This document shows positions 42,375 through 51,579 of a stretch of DNA of 64,000 nucleotides, piece by piece. A program made the translations under genes and the position numbers. This DNA comes from Muribaculaceae bacterium Isolate-036 (Harlan) (GTDB lineage Bacteria; Bacteroidota; Bacteroidia; Bacteroidales; Muribaculaceae), in assembly GCA_003833075.1 (NCBI GenBank), contig RIAY01000002.1:287538-351537 (forward strand), in the 5' to 3' direction. The notes beneath the pieces are model-generated. The model saw nothing but the letters and a program-made list of their open reading frames with translations, was not told the DNA's origin and made no database searches. Numbering within the stretch: the first letter of the stretch is position 1; every line of letters starts with the position of its first letter.

Positions 42375-44162
42375 ATGCTTAAGAAATTCTTTCTTAATAC
42401 GCTCTCTTCGTTTGTCGGAGCATGGATTGCTCTGGTTCTTTTCGGTGTGGTCGGAGTAATTGTGGCTGTCGGACTTGTCGTCGGCATGCACGGTACTGAT
42501 GAAGTGGCAAGTGTAAAAAAACACTCGATTCTTACTCTCGAACTCTCTGGTTCGATTGTTGAATCCGAAACGCCGAGCTCGATTAACTATACAGCTCTGA
42601 TGTCAGGTGGAATCGAGAAACCCCAGACATTGAATGTGATAGTCGAGGGGCTCAAAGAGGGTGCGGACAACAAGAATATAGATGCGCTTTATATCAAATG
42701 CGGCGCGGCACTTGCATCTCCGGCAACTTTCAATGCTATCCGCGAGGCGGTGAAAGAATTTAAGAAAACCGGAAAGAAGGTCTATGCATATGGAGATGTC
42801 TATACGCTTGGCACATATTATGTAGCATCTGTATCTGATAAAATTTTTCTGAATCCCTACGGAGAGATAGCCATTCAGGGTCTCGGTTCCACATCGATGT
42901 ATCTTAAAGGACTTTTCGATAAGCTGGGTGTGGAGTTTCAGGTCGTTAAGGTCGGAACATTCAAATCGGCAGTTGAGCCTTATATCTCGACACAGATGAG
43001 TGAACCCGCCAGAGCACAGCTTGACACGTTGTTTTCCACAATGTGGGATTTCATGAAAGACGGCATCTGCGACAACAGAAAAAAACTGTCCGGATCCGAA
43101 ATCGATTCTCTGGTCAATAACGGACTGATGTTTTCTACTGCTGATTTCGCTGCCGAATCAGGTTTTGTAGATGAGGTTGTATATGAAAGAGTGATGGATG
43201 AAAGGCTTGCAAAGCTTATTGACGTAGACAAAAAGAAACTGAATTTTGTCTCTCCATCAACACTTATTGGTCAGTTGCCTTGGACTGATGCTTATTCCAG
43301 TAAAAACAATATCGCAGTGCTGTATGCCACAGGTGAGATTGTGGACGGGGCATCTACCGGAATCAACTATCAGAAACTTGTTCCCATTATCACGCAACTT
43401 GCAGATGATGACAAGATCAAGGGTCTCGTGCTTCGTGTCAATTCTCCCGGAGGATCCGCATTCGGCAGTGACCAGATAGGTGAGGCACTGGATTATTTTC
43501 AGTCAAAGAAAAAACCGCTTGCGGTCTCGATGGGAGATTATGCGGCTTCCGGCGGTTACTGGATTTCATGTGGCGCAGACCGGATTTTTGCGGATCCTTT
43601 GACAATTACCGGTTCAATCGGCATTTTTGGACTTATTCCTAATGTGAAGGGACTTTCAGATAAGCTGGGAATTAATCCTCAGTCTGTCTCAACCAATCCT
43701 GCCGCAGATTTTCCGACATTGTTCACTCCGATGGATGAAAAGCAGTTGTCGATAATGCAGAAATATGTCGAGACCGGTTATGACCGCTTCATCAAGCGGG
43801 TTGCAACAGGACGCAAGATGACTGAGGCAAAAGTGCGTCAGATTGCTGAAGGACGTGTCTGGAATGCAATGAAGGCAAAGGAAATCGGACTCGTTGATGA
43901 GCTTGGTTCTCTTAAGGATGCAATTGAGTGGACGGCAAAAAAAGCTGACATCTACAGCAAATACGATGTGTCCGTATATCCTGTTTACGAACCTTCGTTC
44001 TGGGATGTGATCTCTATGGGTGACATCGAGGCTGTTAGAATGATGAAAGCTGTTTCGGACGGTGATTTTGATGAGGCTGGAATGCATATTGCAATGAAAA
44101 TCCTTTCTCGCAGCCGCATATTGGCGCGTATGCCGGAATTTGAAGTGACTTTGGGAAATTGA
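42375..44162 (+). CDS. sppA: Signal peptide peptidase SppA, long (67K) type
   Basis: An inner-membrane serine protease that degrades leftover signal peptides. The 595-residue protein has an N-terminal membrane helix (WIALVLFGVVGVIVAVGLVVG) and two homologous halves. The Lys general base is Lys197 in VGTFKSAVEP, and the nucleophile is Ser392 in DYAASGGYW; the sequence NSPGGSAFGSDQIG lies just upstream. This Lys/Ser split across halves is the long-SppA pattern. lpxK follows after 39 bases. Confidence 0.93.
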   Translation: MLKKFFLNTLSSFVGAWIALVLFGVVGVIVAVGLVVGMHGTDEVASVKKHSILTLELSGSIVESETPSSINYTALMSGGIEKPQTLNVIVEGLKEGADNKNIDALYIKCGAALASPATFNAIREAVKEFKKTGKKVYAYGDVYTLGTYYVASVSDKIFLNPYGEIAIQGLGSTSMYLKGLFDKLGVEFQVVKVGTFKSAVEPYISTQMSEPARAQLDTLFSTMWDFMKDGICDNRKKLSGSEIDSLVNNGLMFSTADFAAESGFVDEVVYERVMDERLAKLIDVDKKKLNFVSPSTLIGQLPWTDAYSSKNNIAVLYATGEIVDGASTGINYQKLVPIITQLADDDKIKGLVLRVNSPGGSAFGSDQIGEALDYFQSKKKPLAVSMGDYAASGGYWISCGADRIFADPLTITGSIGIFGLIPNVKGLSDKLGINPQSVSTNPAADFPTLFTPMDEKQLSIMQKYVETGYDRFIKRVATGRKMTEAKVRQIAEGRVWNAMKAKEIGLVDELGSLKDAIEWTAKKADIYSKYDVSVYPVYEPSFWDVISMGDIEAVRMMKAVSDGDFDEAGMHIAMKILSRSRILARMPEFEVTLGN

Positions 44163-44201
44163 TAATTTCTATATAATGTCAGCTGTAGGCACTGTATTGA
44201 C

Positions 44202-45299
44202 ATGACACCTGAGACAAAAACGAAAATATTAAAATATATTCTTACTCCGTTATCATGGATATACGGGAGTGTCACCGCTGTGCGTAACTGGATGTTTGAC
44301 AACAGAATTCTGCCTCAGGAAGAATTTGGTGTGCCCATTGTCAGTGTAGGCAATCTTACGGTAGGCGGCACAGGCAAGACGCCCCATACGGAATATATTG
44401 TCGGTATGCTGGCGATGGATTACAATACTGCTGTGTTAAGTCGCGGATACAAGCGCAAGACAAAAGGATTTATTCTTGCGAATTCCAACAGTACACCCGA
44501 CAGTGTGGGTGACGAGCCACTGCAGATCTATCATAAGTTCGGCTCGCGTGTTAAAGTGGCTGTTTGCGAAGATCGACGCAGGGGGATACGCGAACTGATC
44601 AAACAGTTTCCCAATATAGAACTTATCGTTCTTGATGATGCGTTCCAACATAGGTATGTCAAGCCGAAAGTATCTGTCTTGCTTATGGATTACAGCCGCC
44701 CCGTATATAACGATCATCTGCTTCCGCTGGGCAGGCTGAGGGAAAGCATCCATCAGGTAAACAGGGCGGATATGGTCATTGTGACTAAGTGTCCGCAAGA
44801 TATCATGCCTCTTGACTTCCGGCTTGTTCAGAAGAATCTTGATCTGATGAAATTTCAGAAGCTTTATTTCTCACGTTATACTTATGGGGGATTATTGCCG
44901 GTTTTCCCGGATGACGAGCCATATCAGGCATCATTGGGAGATTTTACAAAAAACGACACGGTTCTTTTGCTGACAGGCATTGCAAACCCTCGCGGTTTTG
45001 TTCGGCATTTCAAGAATTATCCATTCAAAATGAAAGTCTGTCATTTCCCTGATCATCATAATTTCTCAAGAGATGATCTTGAAAGTATACGGACGAAGTT
45101 TGACTCCCTTTCCGGTGAACGTAAAATAATACTGACAACCGAGAAAGATGCTGTCAGACTTGCCTATAATCCGTATTTCCCTACGCGTCTAAAGCAGATC
45201 TGTTACTTCATACCGATTGCTGTAAAAATGGTCAATGGACTCGACAGCTCGGATTTTATCACGGATTTGAAGAAGTCTATTGATTCTATTTCCGATTGA
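44202..45299 (+). CDS. lpxK: Tetraacyldisaccharide 4'-kinase
   Basis: Phosphorylates the 4' position of the lipid A disaccharide at the inner face of the inner membrane. The 365-residue protein has a membrane-proximal N-terminus (LTPLSWIYGSVTAVRNWMFD), the P-loop VGNLTVGGTGKTPHTEY near residue 50, and VLDDAFQHRYVKPKVSVLLMDY near 145 (the Walker B-like region). The last part contains TTEKDAVRLAY. Bacteroides lipid A often loses the 4'-phosphate later through a separate phosphatase. It lies downstream of sppA in the same direction. Confidence 0.93.
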   Translation: MTPETKTKILKYILTPLSWIYGSVTAVRNWMFDNRILPQEEFGVPIVSVGNLTVGGTGKTPHTEYIVGMLAMDYNTAVLSRGYKRKTKGFILANSNSTPDSVGDEPLQIYHKFGSRVKVAVCEDRRRGIRELIKQFPNIELIVLDDAFQHRYVKPKVSVLLMDYSRPVYNDHLLPLGRLRESIHQVNRADMVIVTKCPQDIMPLDFRLVQKNLDLMKFQKLYFSRYTYGGLLPVFPDDEPYQASLGDFTKNDTVLLLTGIANPRGFVRHFKNYPFKMKVCHFPDHHNFSRDDLESIRTKFDSLSGERKIILTTEKDAVRLAYNPYFPTRLKQICYFIPIAVKMVNGLDSSDFITDLKKSIDSISD

Positions 45300-45478
45300 T
45301 ACTTTTTCGTTAGAAATTGTTGTGTATATCGGAGGGTTTCTATTTTTCTGGGTCTCAGCCCGGAATTTATCCAGGGTCAGGAAGTAGAAGGCAACTGTGA
45401 GGCTGTATGAAAACAGTCATAAAATCAAACGTAATTTCAATTATTATTTAAACATATATAACCCTAAATCGAAAACAA

Positions 45479-46303
45479 ATGGAAAAATCGTATTTGGAGA
45501 AAATAAAAGAAACAGCTGATTATATTCGTAAAGAGGTTGGAACTCTTCCCAAAATAGGAGTAATACTCGGCACAGGTCTTGGAGACCTTGTCAATCATAT
45601 TGAGATTGTCAAGGAGATAGACTATCATGTAATACCCAATTTCCCTGTTTCTACAGTTGAGGGACATTCAGGAAAACTTATATTCGGAAATCTTGGAGGC
45701 AAATATATCATGGCAATGCAGGGACGTTTCCATTACTATGAGGGATACGACATGAAAGAGGTGACTTTCCCTGTAAGAGTAATGAAGGAGATAGGAGTGG
45801 AGACATTGTTTGTCAGCAATGCAGCCGGAGGTATGAACAAAGAGTTTAAGGTGGGAGATGTAATGGTTATCACAGACCATATCAACCTGTTCCCCGAGAA
45901 TCCTCTTAGAGGAAAGAATTATAACGAACTCGGTCCGCGTTTCCCCGCAATGACAGAGGCTTATTCACTTGCTCTTGTGAACATGGCTGATGATATAGCA
46001 CGCGAGCAGGGTATACGTCTTATGCATGGTGTGTATGTCGGCACACCCGGTCCGACGTTCGAGACTCCGGCAGAATACGAGTATTTCCGTATTATAGGCG
46101 GTGACGCAGTGGGTATGTCTACCGTGCCTGAGGTTATTGTCGCAAACCACGCGGGAATGAAAGTTTTTGGTGTTTCAGTGATTACTGATCTCGGTGGTAA
46201 AGACATCAAAGAAGTGCCTACTCACGAGGAAGTGCAGAAAGCTGCGGTAAAGGCTCAGCCTGTGATGACCACTGTAATTAAAGAGATGCTTGCAAGGATC
46301 TGA
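45479..46303 (+). CDS. Purine nucleoside phosphorylase (family I, trimeric)
   Basis: Cleaves inosine and guanosine with phosphate to the base and ribose-1-phosphate for purine salvage. The 274-residue length is typical of trimeric PNPs. Motifs are IGVILGTGLGDLVNHIE near residue 25, VEGHSGKLIFG near 60, MQGRFHYYEGYDMKEVTFPVR near 80, VSNAAGGMNKEFKVGD near 110 and VGMSTVPEVIVANHAGMKV near 205. The 179-base gap before it contains an imperfect promoter-like element (TATTTTTC at 45341-45348) and nothing else I can name. It overlaps the start of thiL by one base. Confidence 0.93.
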   Translation: MEKSYLEKIKETADYIRKEVGTLPKIGVILGTGLGDLVNHIEIVKEIDYHVIPNFPVSTVEGHSGKLIFGNLGGKYIMAMQGRFHYYEGYDMKEVTFPVRVMKEIGVETLFVSNAAGGMNKEFKVGDVMVITDHINLFPENPLRGKNYNELGPRFPAMTEAYSLALVNMADDIAREQGIRLMHGVYVGTPGPTFETPAEYEYFRIIGGDAVGMSTVPEVIVANHAGMKVFGVSVITDLGGKDIKEVPTHEEVQKAAVKAQPVMTTVIKEMLARI

Positions 46304-47346
46304 TGGAAAGTCGGAATACAGAAATATCAAGCATTGGCGAGTTCGGGTTGATTGACCGTCTTACCAAAGATTTCCCACTTAGAAATGACTCTTCGAAGAA
46401 AGGAGTGGGTGACGATGCCGCTGTGTTGTCGTATGGCGATAAAGAGGTTCTGGTCACAACAGATCTTCTTCTCGAGGGGATTCATTTCGATTTGCGCTAT
46501 GTTCCATTGAAGCATCTTGGCTATAAATCCGCAATCGTAAATTTCAGTGACATTTACGCAATGAACGGAACTCCCAGACAAATTACTGTGAGTCTCGGTG
46601 TATCAAGCCGTTTTACAGTGGAACATATAGAAGAATTGTATTCTGGAATCCGTCTGGCATGCGAAATTTACGGAGTTGATCTTGTCGGAGGAGACACATC
46701 GGCTTCTGTCACAGGTCTTGTGATCAGTGTCACGTGTCTCGGTGAATCTTCGAAAGAAGACATTGTATATCGCAATGGCGCCAAAGAGACCGACTTAATC
46801 TGTGTAAGTGGTGACCTTGGGGCTGCCTATATGGGGCTACAATTGCTTGAACGGGAAAACAGAGTAGCTGCCGGCGCAAAAGAGGGTGAGACTTTTCAGC
46901 CTGATTTCTCAGGCAAGGAGTATATTCTCGAAAGACAGTTGAAGCCGGAAGCCCGCAAGGATGTCATATCTATGTTGAGGGAAAAAGGAATCAGGCCGAC
47001 TGCCATGATGGACGTCAGCGACGGTCTTTCATCCGAACTTCTTCACATATGCAAAGCCTCCGGTGTTGGTTGCCGGATATATGAAGACAAGGTTCCGATT
47101 GATTATCAGACAGCTGTTATGGCTGAAGAATTGAACATGAATCTTGTCATGACAGCCATGAACGGAGGAGAGGACTACGAGCTTCTTTTTACTGTGCCTC
47201 TTACTGAACATGACAAAATCAAGGATTTGAAAGGAATCAGCATGATAGGGTATGTGACCAAACCTGAACTTGGAGCTGCAATGGTGACACGTGACGGAGC
47301 CGAGTTGCCTATCACTGCCCAAGGGTGGAATGCCTTTACAAAGTGA
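46303..47346 (+). CDS. thiL: Thiamine-monophosphate kinase
   Basis: Phosphorylates thiamine monophosphate to thiamine pyrophosphate. The 347-residue protein belongs to the PurM-like ATPase superfamily: GVGDDAAVLSYGDKEVLVTTDLL near residue 35, KSAIVNFSDIYAMNG near 74, DLVGGDTSASVTGLVISV near 126 and MMDVSDGLSSELLHICKAS near 235. The start codon overlaps the end of the purine nucleoside phosphorylase gene, indicating translational coupling. A hairpin terminator follows 39 bases after its stop. Confidence 0.93.
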   Translation: MESRNTEISSIGEFGLIDRLTKDFPLRNDSSKKGVGDDAAVLSYGDKEVLVTTDLLLEGIHFDLRYVPLKHLGYKSAIVNFSDIYAMNGTPRQITVSLGVSSRFTVEHIEELYSGIRLACEIYGVDLVGGDTSASVTGLVISVTCLGESSKEDIVYRNGAKETDLICVSGDLGAAYMGLQLLERENRVAAGAKEGETFQPDFSGKEYILERQLKPEARKDVISMLREKGIRPTAMMDVSDGLSSELLHICKASGVGCRIYEDKVPIDYQTAVMAEELNMNLVMTAMNGGEDYELLFTVPLTEHDKIKDLKGISMIGYVTKPELGAAMVTRDGAELPITAQGWNAFTK

Positions 47347-47385
47347 TTTTTCAGACTTGGTTGTTAAATTGCACTGGCAAAATGC

Positions 47386-47433
47386 ATGAATCGGGGATAT
47401 CGTTGACATTATATCTCCGATTCATTATTTTTA
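47386..47433 (+). terminator. Rho-independent terminator after thiL
   Basis: Arms ATGAATCGGGGATAT (47386-47400) and ATATCTCCGATTCAT (47411-47425) form a 15-bp stem with one G-U pair, followed by TATTTTTA at 47426-47433. It ends the purine phosphorylase/thiL operon. Confidence 0.85.
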
Positions 47434-47488
47434 TCATATGTTAAAGGTAATTTAACAGAGAAGATTATTCAATTAAGTTAATAAATGC

Positions 47489-47496
47489 TATTTTTG
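47489..47496 (+). promoter_or_regulatory. -7 element of the Bat operon
   Basis: TATTTTTG at 47489-47496 fits the -7 consensus; the -33 position is weak. The expected leader before the MoxR gene is about 95 bases. Confidence 0.5.
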
Positions 47497-47598
47497 CATT
47501 TCGATTGGGAGACCGCATGAAATACGGATACTTTCAGTTGTTGATTAATAAAGTGCTGTTGATTACAGCAAATAGACATAATAAATTTCAACCAGATT

Positions 47599-48594
47599 AT
47601 GGAAGAAACAGTAAACATCCGGGAGCTCAACGACCTCATAGCTTCCAAGAGTAATTTTGTGAGTATGATCCGCACCGGCATGGATCGCAGGATCGTAGGA
47701 CAGAAACATCTTGTGGACTCATTATTGATAGCTCTTCTTTGTAATGGGCACGTACTTCTCGAAGGTGTGCCCGGTCTCGCAAAGACACTGGCAATCAAAA
47801 CTCTTGCGAGTCTGGTTTCCGCAAAATACAGCAGAGTCCAGTTTACTCCGGATTTACTCCCGGCAGATGTCGTGGGTACTCTTATATACAGTGTGAAGAA
47901 AGAAACTTTCGAAGTGAAGAAAGGACCTATCTTTGCTAATTTCGTTCTTGCCGATGAAATTAACCGTGCTCCCGCCAAAGTGCAGAGTGCGCTTCTTGAG
48001 GCTATGCAGGAAAGGCAGGTAACAATTGGCGATGATACATTCAAGCTTCCTGATCCATTCCTTGTAATGGCTACCCAGAACCCGATCGAGCAGGAAGGCA
48101 CATATCCTCTTCCCGAGGCTCAGGTTGACCGTTTCCTTCTCAAAGTGGTGATCGGCTATCCGAACAAAGAGGAGGAGAAAGCCATCATCCGTCAGAATAT
48201 CAGAGGCGAACAGACACCGGTCAATCCTGTGATAGATCCTCGTGAGATCATAGAAGTCCAGAAGATTGTAGAAAAAATCTATCTTGATGAAAAGATCGAG
48301 AATTATATAGTGGATATAGTGTTTGCCACACGTCAGCCCTCTAAATTCGGACTTAATGACCTTCAGGGAATTATATCCTTCGGTGCTTCTCCACGTGCGT
48401 CCATAAGCCTTGCTCTGGCATCACGCGCATATGCATTCCTGCAGGGTCGTGGATATGTTATTCCTGAGGACGTGCGAGCTGTGTGTCATGATGTTTTGCG
48501 TCACAGAATTGGTCTTACCTATGAGGCGGAGGCAAACAATATCGGCACAGATGAAGTTATAACTGATATACTCGACAAAGTCGCAGTGCCCTGA
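47599..48594 (+). CDS. MoxR-type AAA+ ATPase (first gene of the Bat operon)
   Basis: A 331-residue AAA+ chaperone-like ATPase. Walker A is GVPGLAKT near residue 56, Walker B is FVLADEINRAPAK near 115, the arginine-finger region follows TQNPIEQEGTYPLPEAQVDRF near 160, and the lid domain covers the last 90 residues (SPRASISLALASRAYAFLQGR). MoxR proteins assist folding or metal insertion of partners with von Willebrand factor A domains. It leads the operon with DUF58, BatA and BatB genes, 36 bases upstream of DUF58. Confidence 0.95.
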   Translation: MEETVNIRELNDLIASKSNFVSMIRTGMDRRIVGQKHLVDSLLIALLCNGHVLLEGVPGLAKTLAIKTLASLVSAKYSRVQFTPDLLPADVVGTLIYSVKKETFEVKKGPIFANFVLADEINRAPAKVQSALLEAMQERQVTIGDDTFKLPDPFLVMATQNPIEQEGTYPLPEAQVDRFLLKVVIGYPNKEEEKAIIRQNIRGEQTPVNPVIDPREIIEVQKIVEKIYLDEKIENYIVDIVFATRQPSKFGLNDLQGIISFGASPRASISLALASRAYAFLQGRGYVIPEDVRAVCHDVLRHRIGLTYEAEANNIGTDEVITDILDKVAVP

Positions 48595-48630
48595 TAAGCC
48601 TTTGACACATTCTTCACAAAACCATTTTGA

Positions 48631-49506
48631 ATGGAAGCTAACGAACTCTTAAAGAAAATCCGGAAAATTGAAATCAAAACCCGGGGACTCAGCCAGAATA
48701 TTTTCGCAGGAGAGTATCACAGTGCCTTCAAGGGACGTGGAATGATATTCTCGGAAGTCAGAGAATATCAGCCGGGAGATGATATCCGTGATATCGACTG
48801 GAATGTGACTGCCCGTCATAATAAACCGTATGTCAAGGTTTATGAAGAGGAGCGTGAACTTACCGTCATGTTGTTGGTTGATGTGAGCGGAAGCCGTAAT
48901 TTCGGTGCCTGTGGTGAGGTCAAGAAAGAAAGGATGGCAGAGATCGCTGCCACCCTCGCTTTCTCTTCAATACAGAATAATGATAAGGTAGGAGTTATAT
49001 TCTTCAGTGACAAGATTGAAAAATTCATACCTCCAAAGAAGGGTAAGAAACATATACTGCTTATAATTCGTGAGATAATCAACTTCGAACCAGAAAGTAG
49101 CGGCACGAACATAGATGTGGCACTCCAGTTTATGACAAATGCCATTAAAAAAAGGTGCTCGGCTTTTCTGATCAGTGACTTTATTGATGATCATGATTAT
49201 TTCAAAAGTATGTCGATCGCAAACAGAAAGCATGATCTTGCGTCAATACAGGTATATGACCGACGCGATGCAGAAATGCCGGATGTGGGTCTTGTCCGTG
49301 TCCGGGATCTTGAACGAGGCACAGACCGTTGGCTCGACACCTCTTCATCGTCTGCGAGGAAGGCTTATGCCAAGGCATGGTATGAGCGTCAGCAACGTCT
49401 CGCGTCTGTTACCGCCCGCAGTGGTGTTGATCTTGCATCCGTAACTACTGACGAAGACTTCGTAAAAGCGTTGTTGGGATTATTCAGAAGACGCGGTTCG
49501 AGATAA
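48631..49506 (+). CDS. DUF58-family protein
   Basis: A 291-residue cytosolic protein of the DUF58 family, regularly found beside MoxR ATPases. The signature is GRGMIFSEVREYQPGDDIRD near residue 32, then WNVTARHNKPYVKVYEEERE and a von Willebrand A-like MIDAS strand LLVDVSGSR near 85. The remaining VWA-like fold (VGVIFFSDKIEKFIPPKKG; AFLISDFIDD) supports a MoxR partner. The function is presumed chaperone-like. Confidence 0.93.
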   Translation: MEANELLKKIRKIEIKTRGLSQNIFAGEYHSAFKGRGMIFSEVREYQPGDDIRDIDWNVTARHNKPYVKVYEEERELTVMLLVDVSGSRNFGACGEVKKERMAEIAATLAFSSIQNNDKVGVIFFSDKIEKFIPPKKGKKHILLIIREIINFEPESSGTNIDVALQFMTNAIKKRCSAFLISDFIDDHDYFKSMSIANRKHDLASIQVYDRRDAEMPDVGLVRVRDLERGTDRWLDTSSSSARKAYAKAWYERQQRLASVTARSGVDLASVTTDEDFVKALLGLFRRRGSR

Positions 49507-49543
49507 TCGAATAAATGGAATTTATAGATTCATTTTTATCCAG

Positions 49544-50596
49544 ATGCTACAAAAAAAGACAATATTGGCGTTGACATTGGTGCTGATGGCGGTTTTGCCG
49601 CTGTCGGCATCCCGTACACTTGTCACTGCCAAACTCGATTCCGCGATTCTTATGATGGGGCGTATGACCCACATGAGGGTATCTGTGGATCAGAATAAAG
49701 ATGCCAAAGGCGTTTTCCCTCTGTTTTATCAGATGAAGGAAAACGGTATTGTAGGTGTGTGTGGCGATAGTGTTGAGCTTCGTGCTCCGGTTAAGTCGGA
49801 TACATCTGAAAAGGGAGGAATGCTTCATATTGAATATACAATTCCGGTTCAGGCATTCGATTCCGGTTATTATCAGCTTCCGGAAATAGCGTTTGTTGTC
49901 GGACGAGACACAGCCTTCTCCAATAAACTTGCCTTGAAGGTTGTTCCGGTTGTAGTAGATGCGAATACTCCAATTGATGATTATGCGAATGTCGCTGATC
50001 CCGAAGACAAGTCAATATTTGATGCCGTCCCTGATTGGGTTCTGGATTATTGGTGGGTCATATTGTTGGTTGTTGTTGCTGTGGCGGCATTTCTGTATGC
50101 ATGGATGAAATATAAGAAAGAGGGTTCCATATTAGGTAAGAAACCGGAACCAACTCCGTATGAAGTCGCTGTGTCAGCCTTGCGAGAACTTAAAGATAAG
50201 AAACTTTGGGAGCAGGGCATGGAAAAGGAATATTTTACTGAACTTACGGATGTATTGAGAGTGTATCTTTTCGGACGATTTGGTATTAACGCTATGGAAA
50301 TGACGTCTCGTCAGATTCTTGGCGCGCTTAAGAACAACAAGGAGACTCGTGACAAGCGTGATTATATACGGCAGATACTAAACATGGCGGATTTTGTGAA
50401 ATTCGCGAAAGTGCGTCCTTTGCCGGATGACAATATAGCATCATTTGAAAATGCATTGAAATTTGTAGAAGAGACCAAACCTCTTCCACCGGCTGATGAT
50501 GAGCAATCTCCGGAAGCCAATCAGAATCAAAACGATAATTCAAAGAAAAAGAATAAGAAAAAAACTGAAAGAAAGGAGGTGAGTCGTGATGTTTAA
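49544..50596 (+). CDS. Membrane protein of the Bat operon (DUF4381/BatD-C-like)
   Basis: A 350-residue protein with a signal peptide ending near LPLSAS. It has an Ig/BatD-like periplasmic domain (~30-140), one membrane helix (YWWVILLVVVAVAAFLYAWM) near 170, and a cytosolic helical domain (~200-315) with the pattern YEVAVSALRELKDKKLW and YFTELTDVLRVYLFGRFG. This domain resembles the cytosolic end of BatD in the same operon. The tail is Lys/Asn-rich. It overlaps batA by 11 bases. Confidence 0.75.
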   Translation: MLQKKTILALTLVLMAVLPLSASRTLVTAKLDSAILMMGRMTHMRVSVDQNKDAKGVFPLFYQMKENGIVGVCGDSVELRAPVKSDTSEKGGMLHIEYTIPVQAFDSGYYQLPEIAFVVGRDTAFSNKLALKVVPVVVDANTPIDDYANVADPEDKSIFDAVPDWVLDYWWVILLVVVAVAAFLYAWMKYKKEGSILGKKPEPTPYEVAVSALRELKDKKLWEQGMEKEYFTELTDVLRVYLFGRFGINAMEMTSRQILGALKNNKETRDKRDYIRQILNMADFVKFAKVRPLPDDNIASFENALKFVEETKPLPPADDEQSPEANQNQNDNSKKKNKKKTERKEVSRDV

Positions 50597-51563
50597 GCAT
50601 CCTGCACTGCTGCTGTTGTTTCTGATATATATACCTCTTGTAGCGTGGTATATATGGAAATGGCGAAATTCGAGTCCATCGATGGGAGTCTCGACCACTT
50701 CTGCGTTTTCAGGTATCCGTTCGTCATGGAAAGTCTGGCTGATGCATCTCTGCTTTGCTCTGCAGCTTGTCGCGATTGGCGGGTTGATTGTTGCCTTGGC
50801 TCGGCCTCAGACACACGATTCGCAGCGTACATCCAGAGTTAAGGGTACTGATATAGTGCTGGCACTTGACATATCAAGCTCGATGCTTGCCACAGATCTT
50901 GCCCCTACACGGTTCGATGCAGCCAAAGATGTGGCACGTAAATTCGTAAGCCAACGTGTTGATGACAATATCGGTTTTGTCGTTTTTTCCGGAGAAAGTT
51001 TGTCGCTGATGCCTTTGACAAATGATAAACTGGCTCTGATTAATGCTATAAGTGGCGTAAAGACAGGATTGTTGAATGACGGTACTGCAATCGGAGATGG
51101 TCTGTCAAGTGCGATAAACCGTCTGACGTCAGGTAAAGCCAAGTCAAAAAGTATAATCCTTCTTACGGACGGAACAAATAATGCAGGTGATGTGGCTCCT
51201 GCCACAGCAGCGCGCATAGCGAAGGAAAAAGGGATAAAAGTCTACACTATAGGTGTCGGTACCAACGGTACAATTCAGATTACGGATCCCTACGGATTCT
51301 CGACTACCACGATGGAAACAAAAATTGATGAGACTGCCCTCAAAAATATAGCAGATATAACGAATGGAAAATATTTCAGGGCTACTGATTCAAGAATGTT
51401 GCGCGAGGTTTTCAATGAAATTGACGCACTTGAGAAAACTACTCTTGATGTCAATAAATTCACACAGACTGAAGAAAACTTTATGCCGTGGGTTCTTGCA
51501 GCTATTTGTGCTGTGGTACTGCAACTTCTGATAAGATATACTTTACTTCGCAGAATTCCTTGA
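50586..51563 (+). CDS. batA: BatA, von Willebrand factor A-domain membrane protein
   Basis: A 325-residue protein with two N-terminal membrane helices (LLLLFLIYIPLVAWYIW and FALQLVAIGGLIVALARP), a VWA domain (~90-280) and a C-terminal helix (WVLAAICAVVLQLLIRY). The MIDAS motif is VLALDISSSMLATD near 97, with ILLTDGTNNAGD near 195. Bat proteins are linked to aerotolerance in Bacteroides fragilis and may form a complex with BatB. The gene overlaps its predecessor and precedes batB by 16 bases. Confidence 0.92.
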   Translation: MMFKHPALLLLFLIYIPLVAWYIWKWRNSSPSMGVSTTSAFSGIRSSWKVWLMHLCFALQLVAIGGLIVALARPQTHDSQRTSRVKGTDIVLALDISSSMLATDLAPTRFDAAKDVARKFVSQRVDDNIGFVVFSGESLSLMPLTNDKLALINAISGVKTGLLNDGTAIGDGLSSAINRLTSGKAKSKSIILLTDGTNNAGDVAPATAARIAKEKGIKVYTIGVGTNGTIQITDPYGFSTTTMETKIDETALKNIADITNGKYFRATDSRMLREVFNEIDALEKTTLDVNKFTQTEENFMPWVLAAICAVVLQLLIRYTLLRRIP

Positions 51564-51579
51564 TTAATACAATATAGAG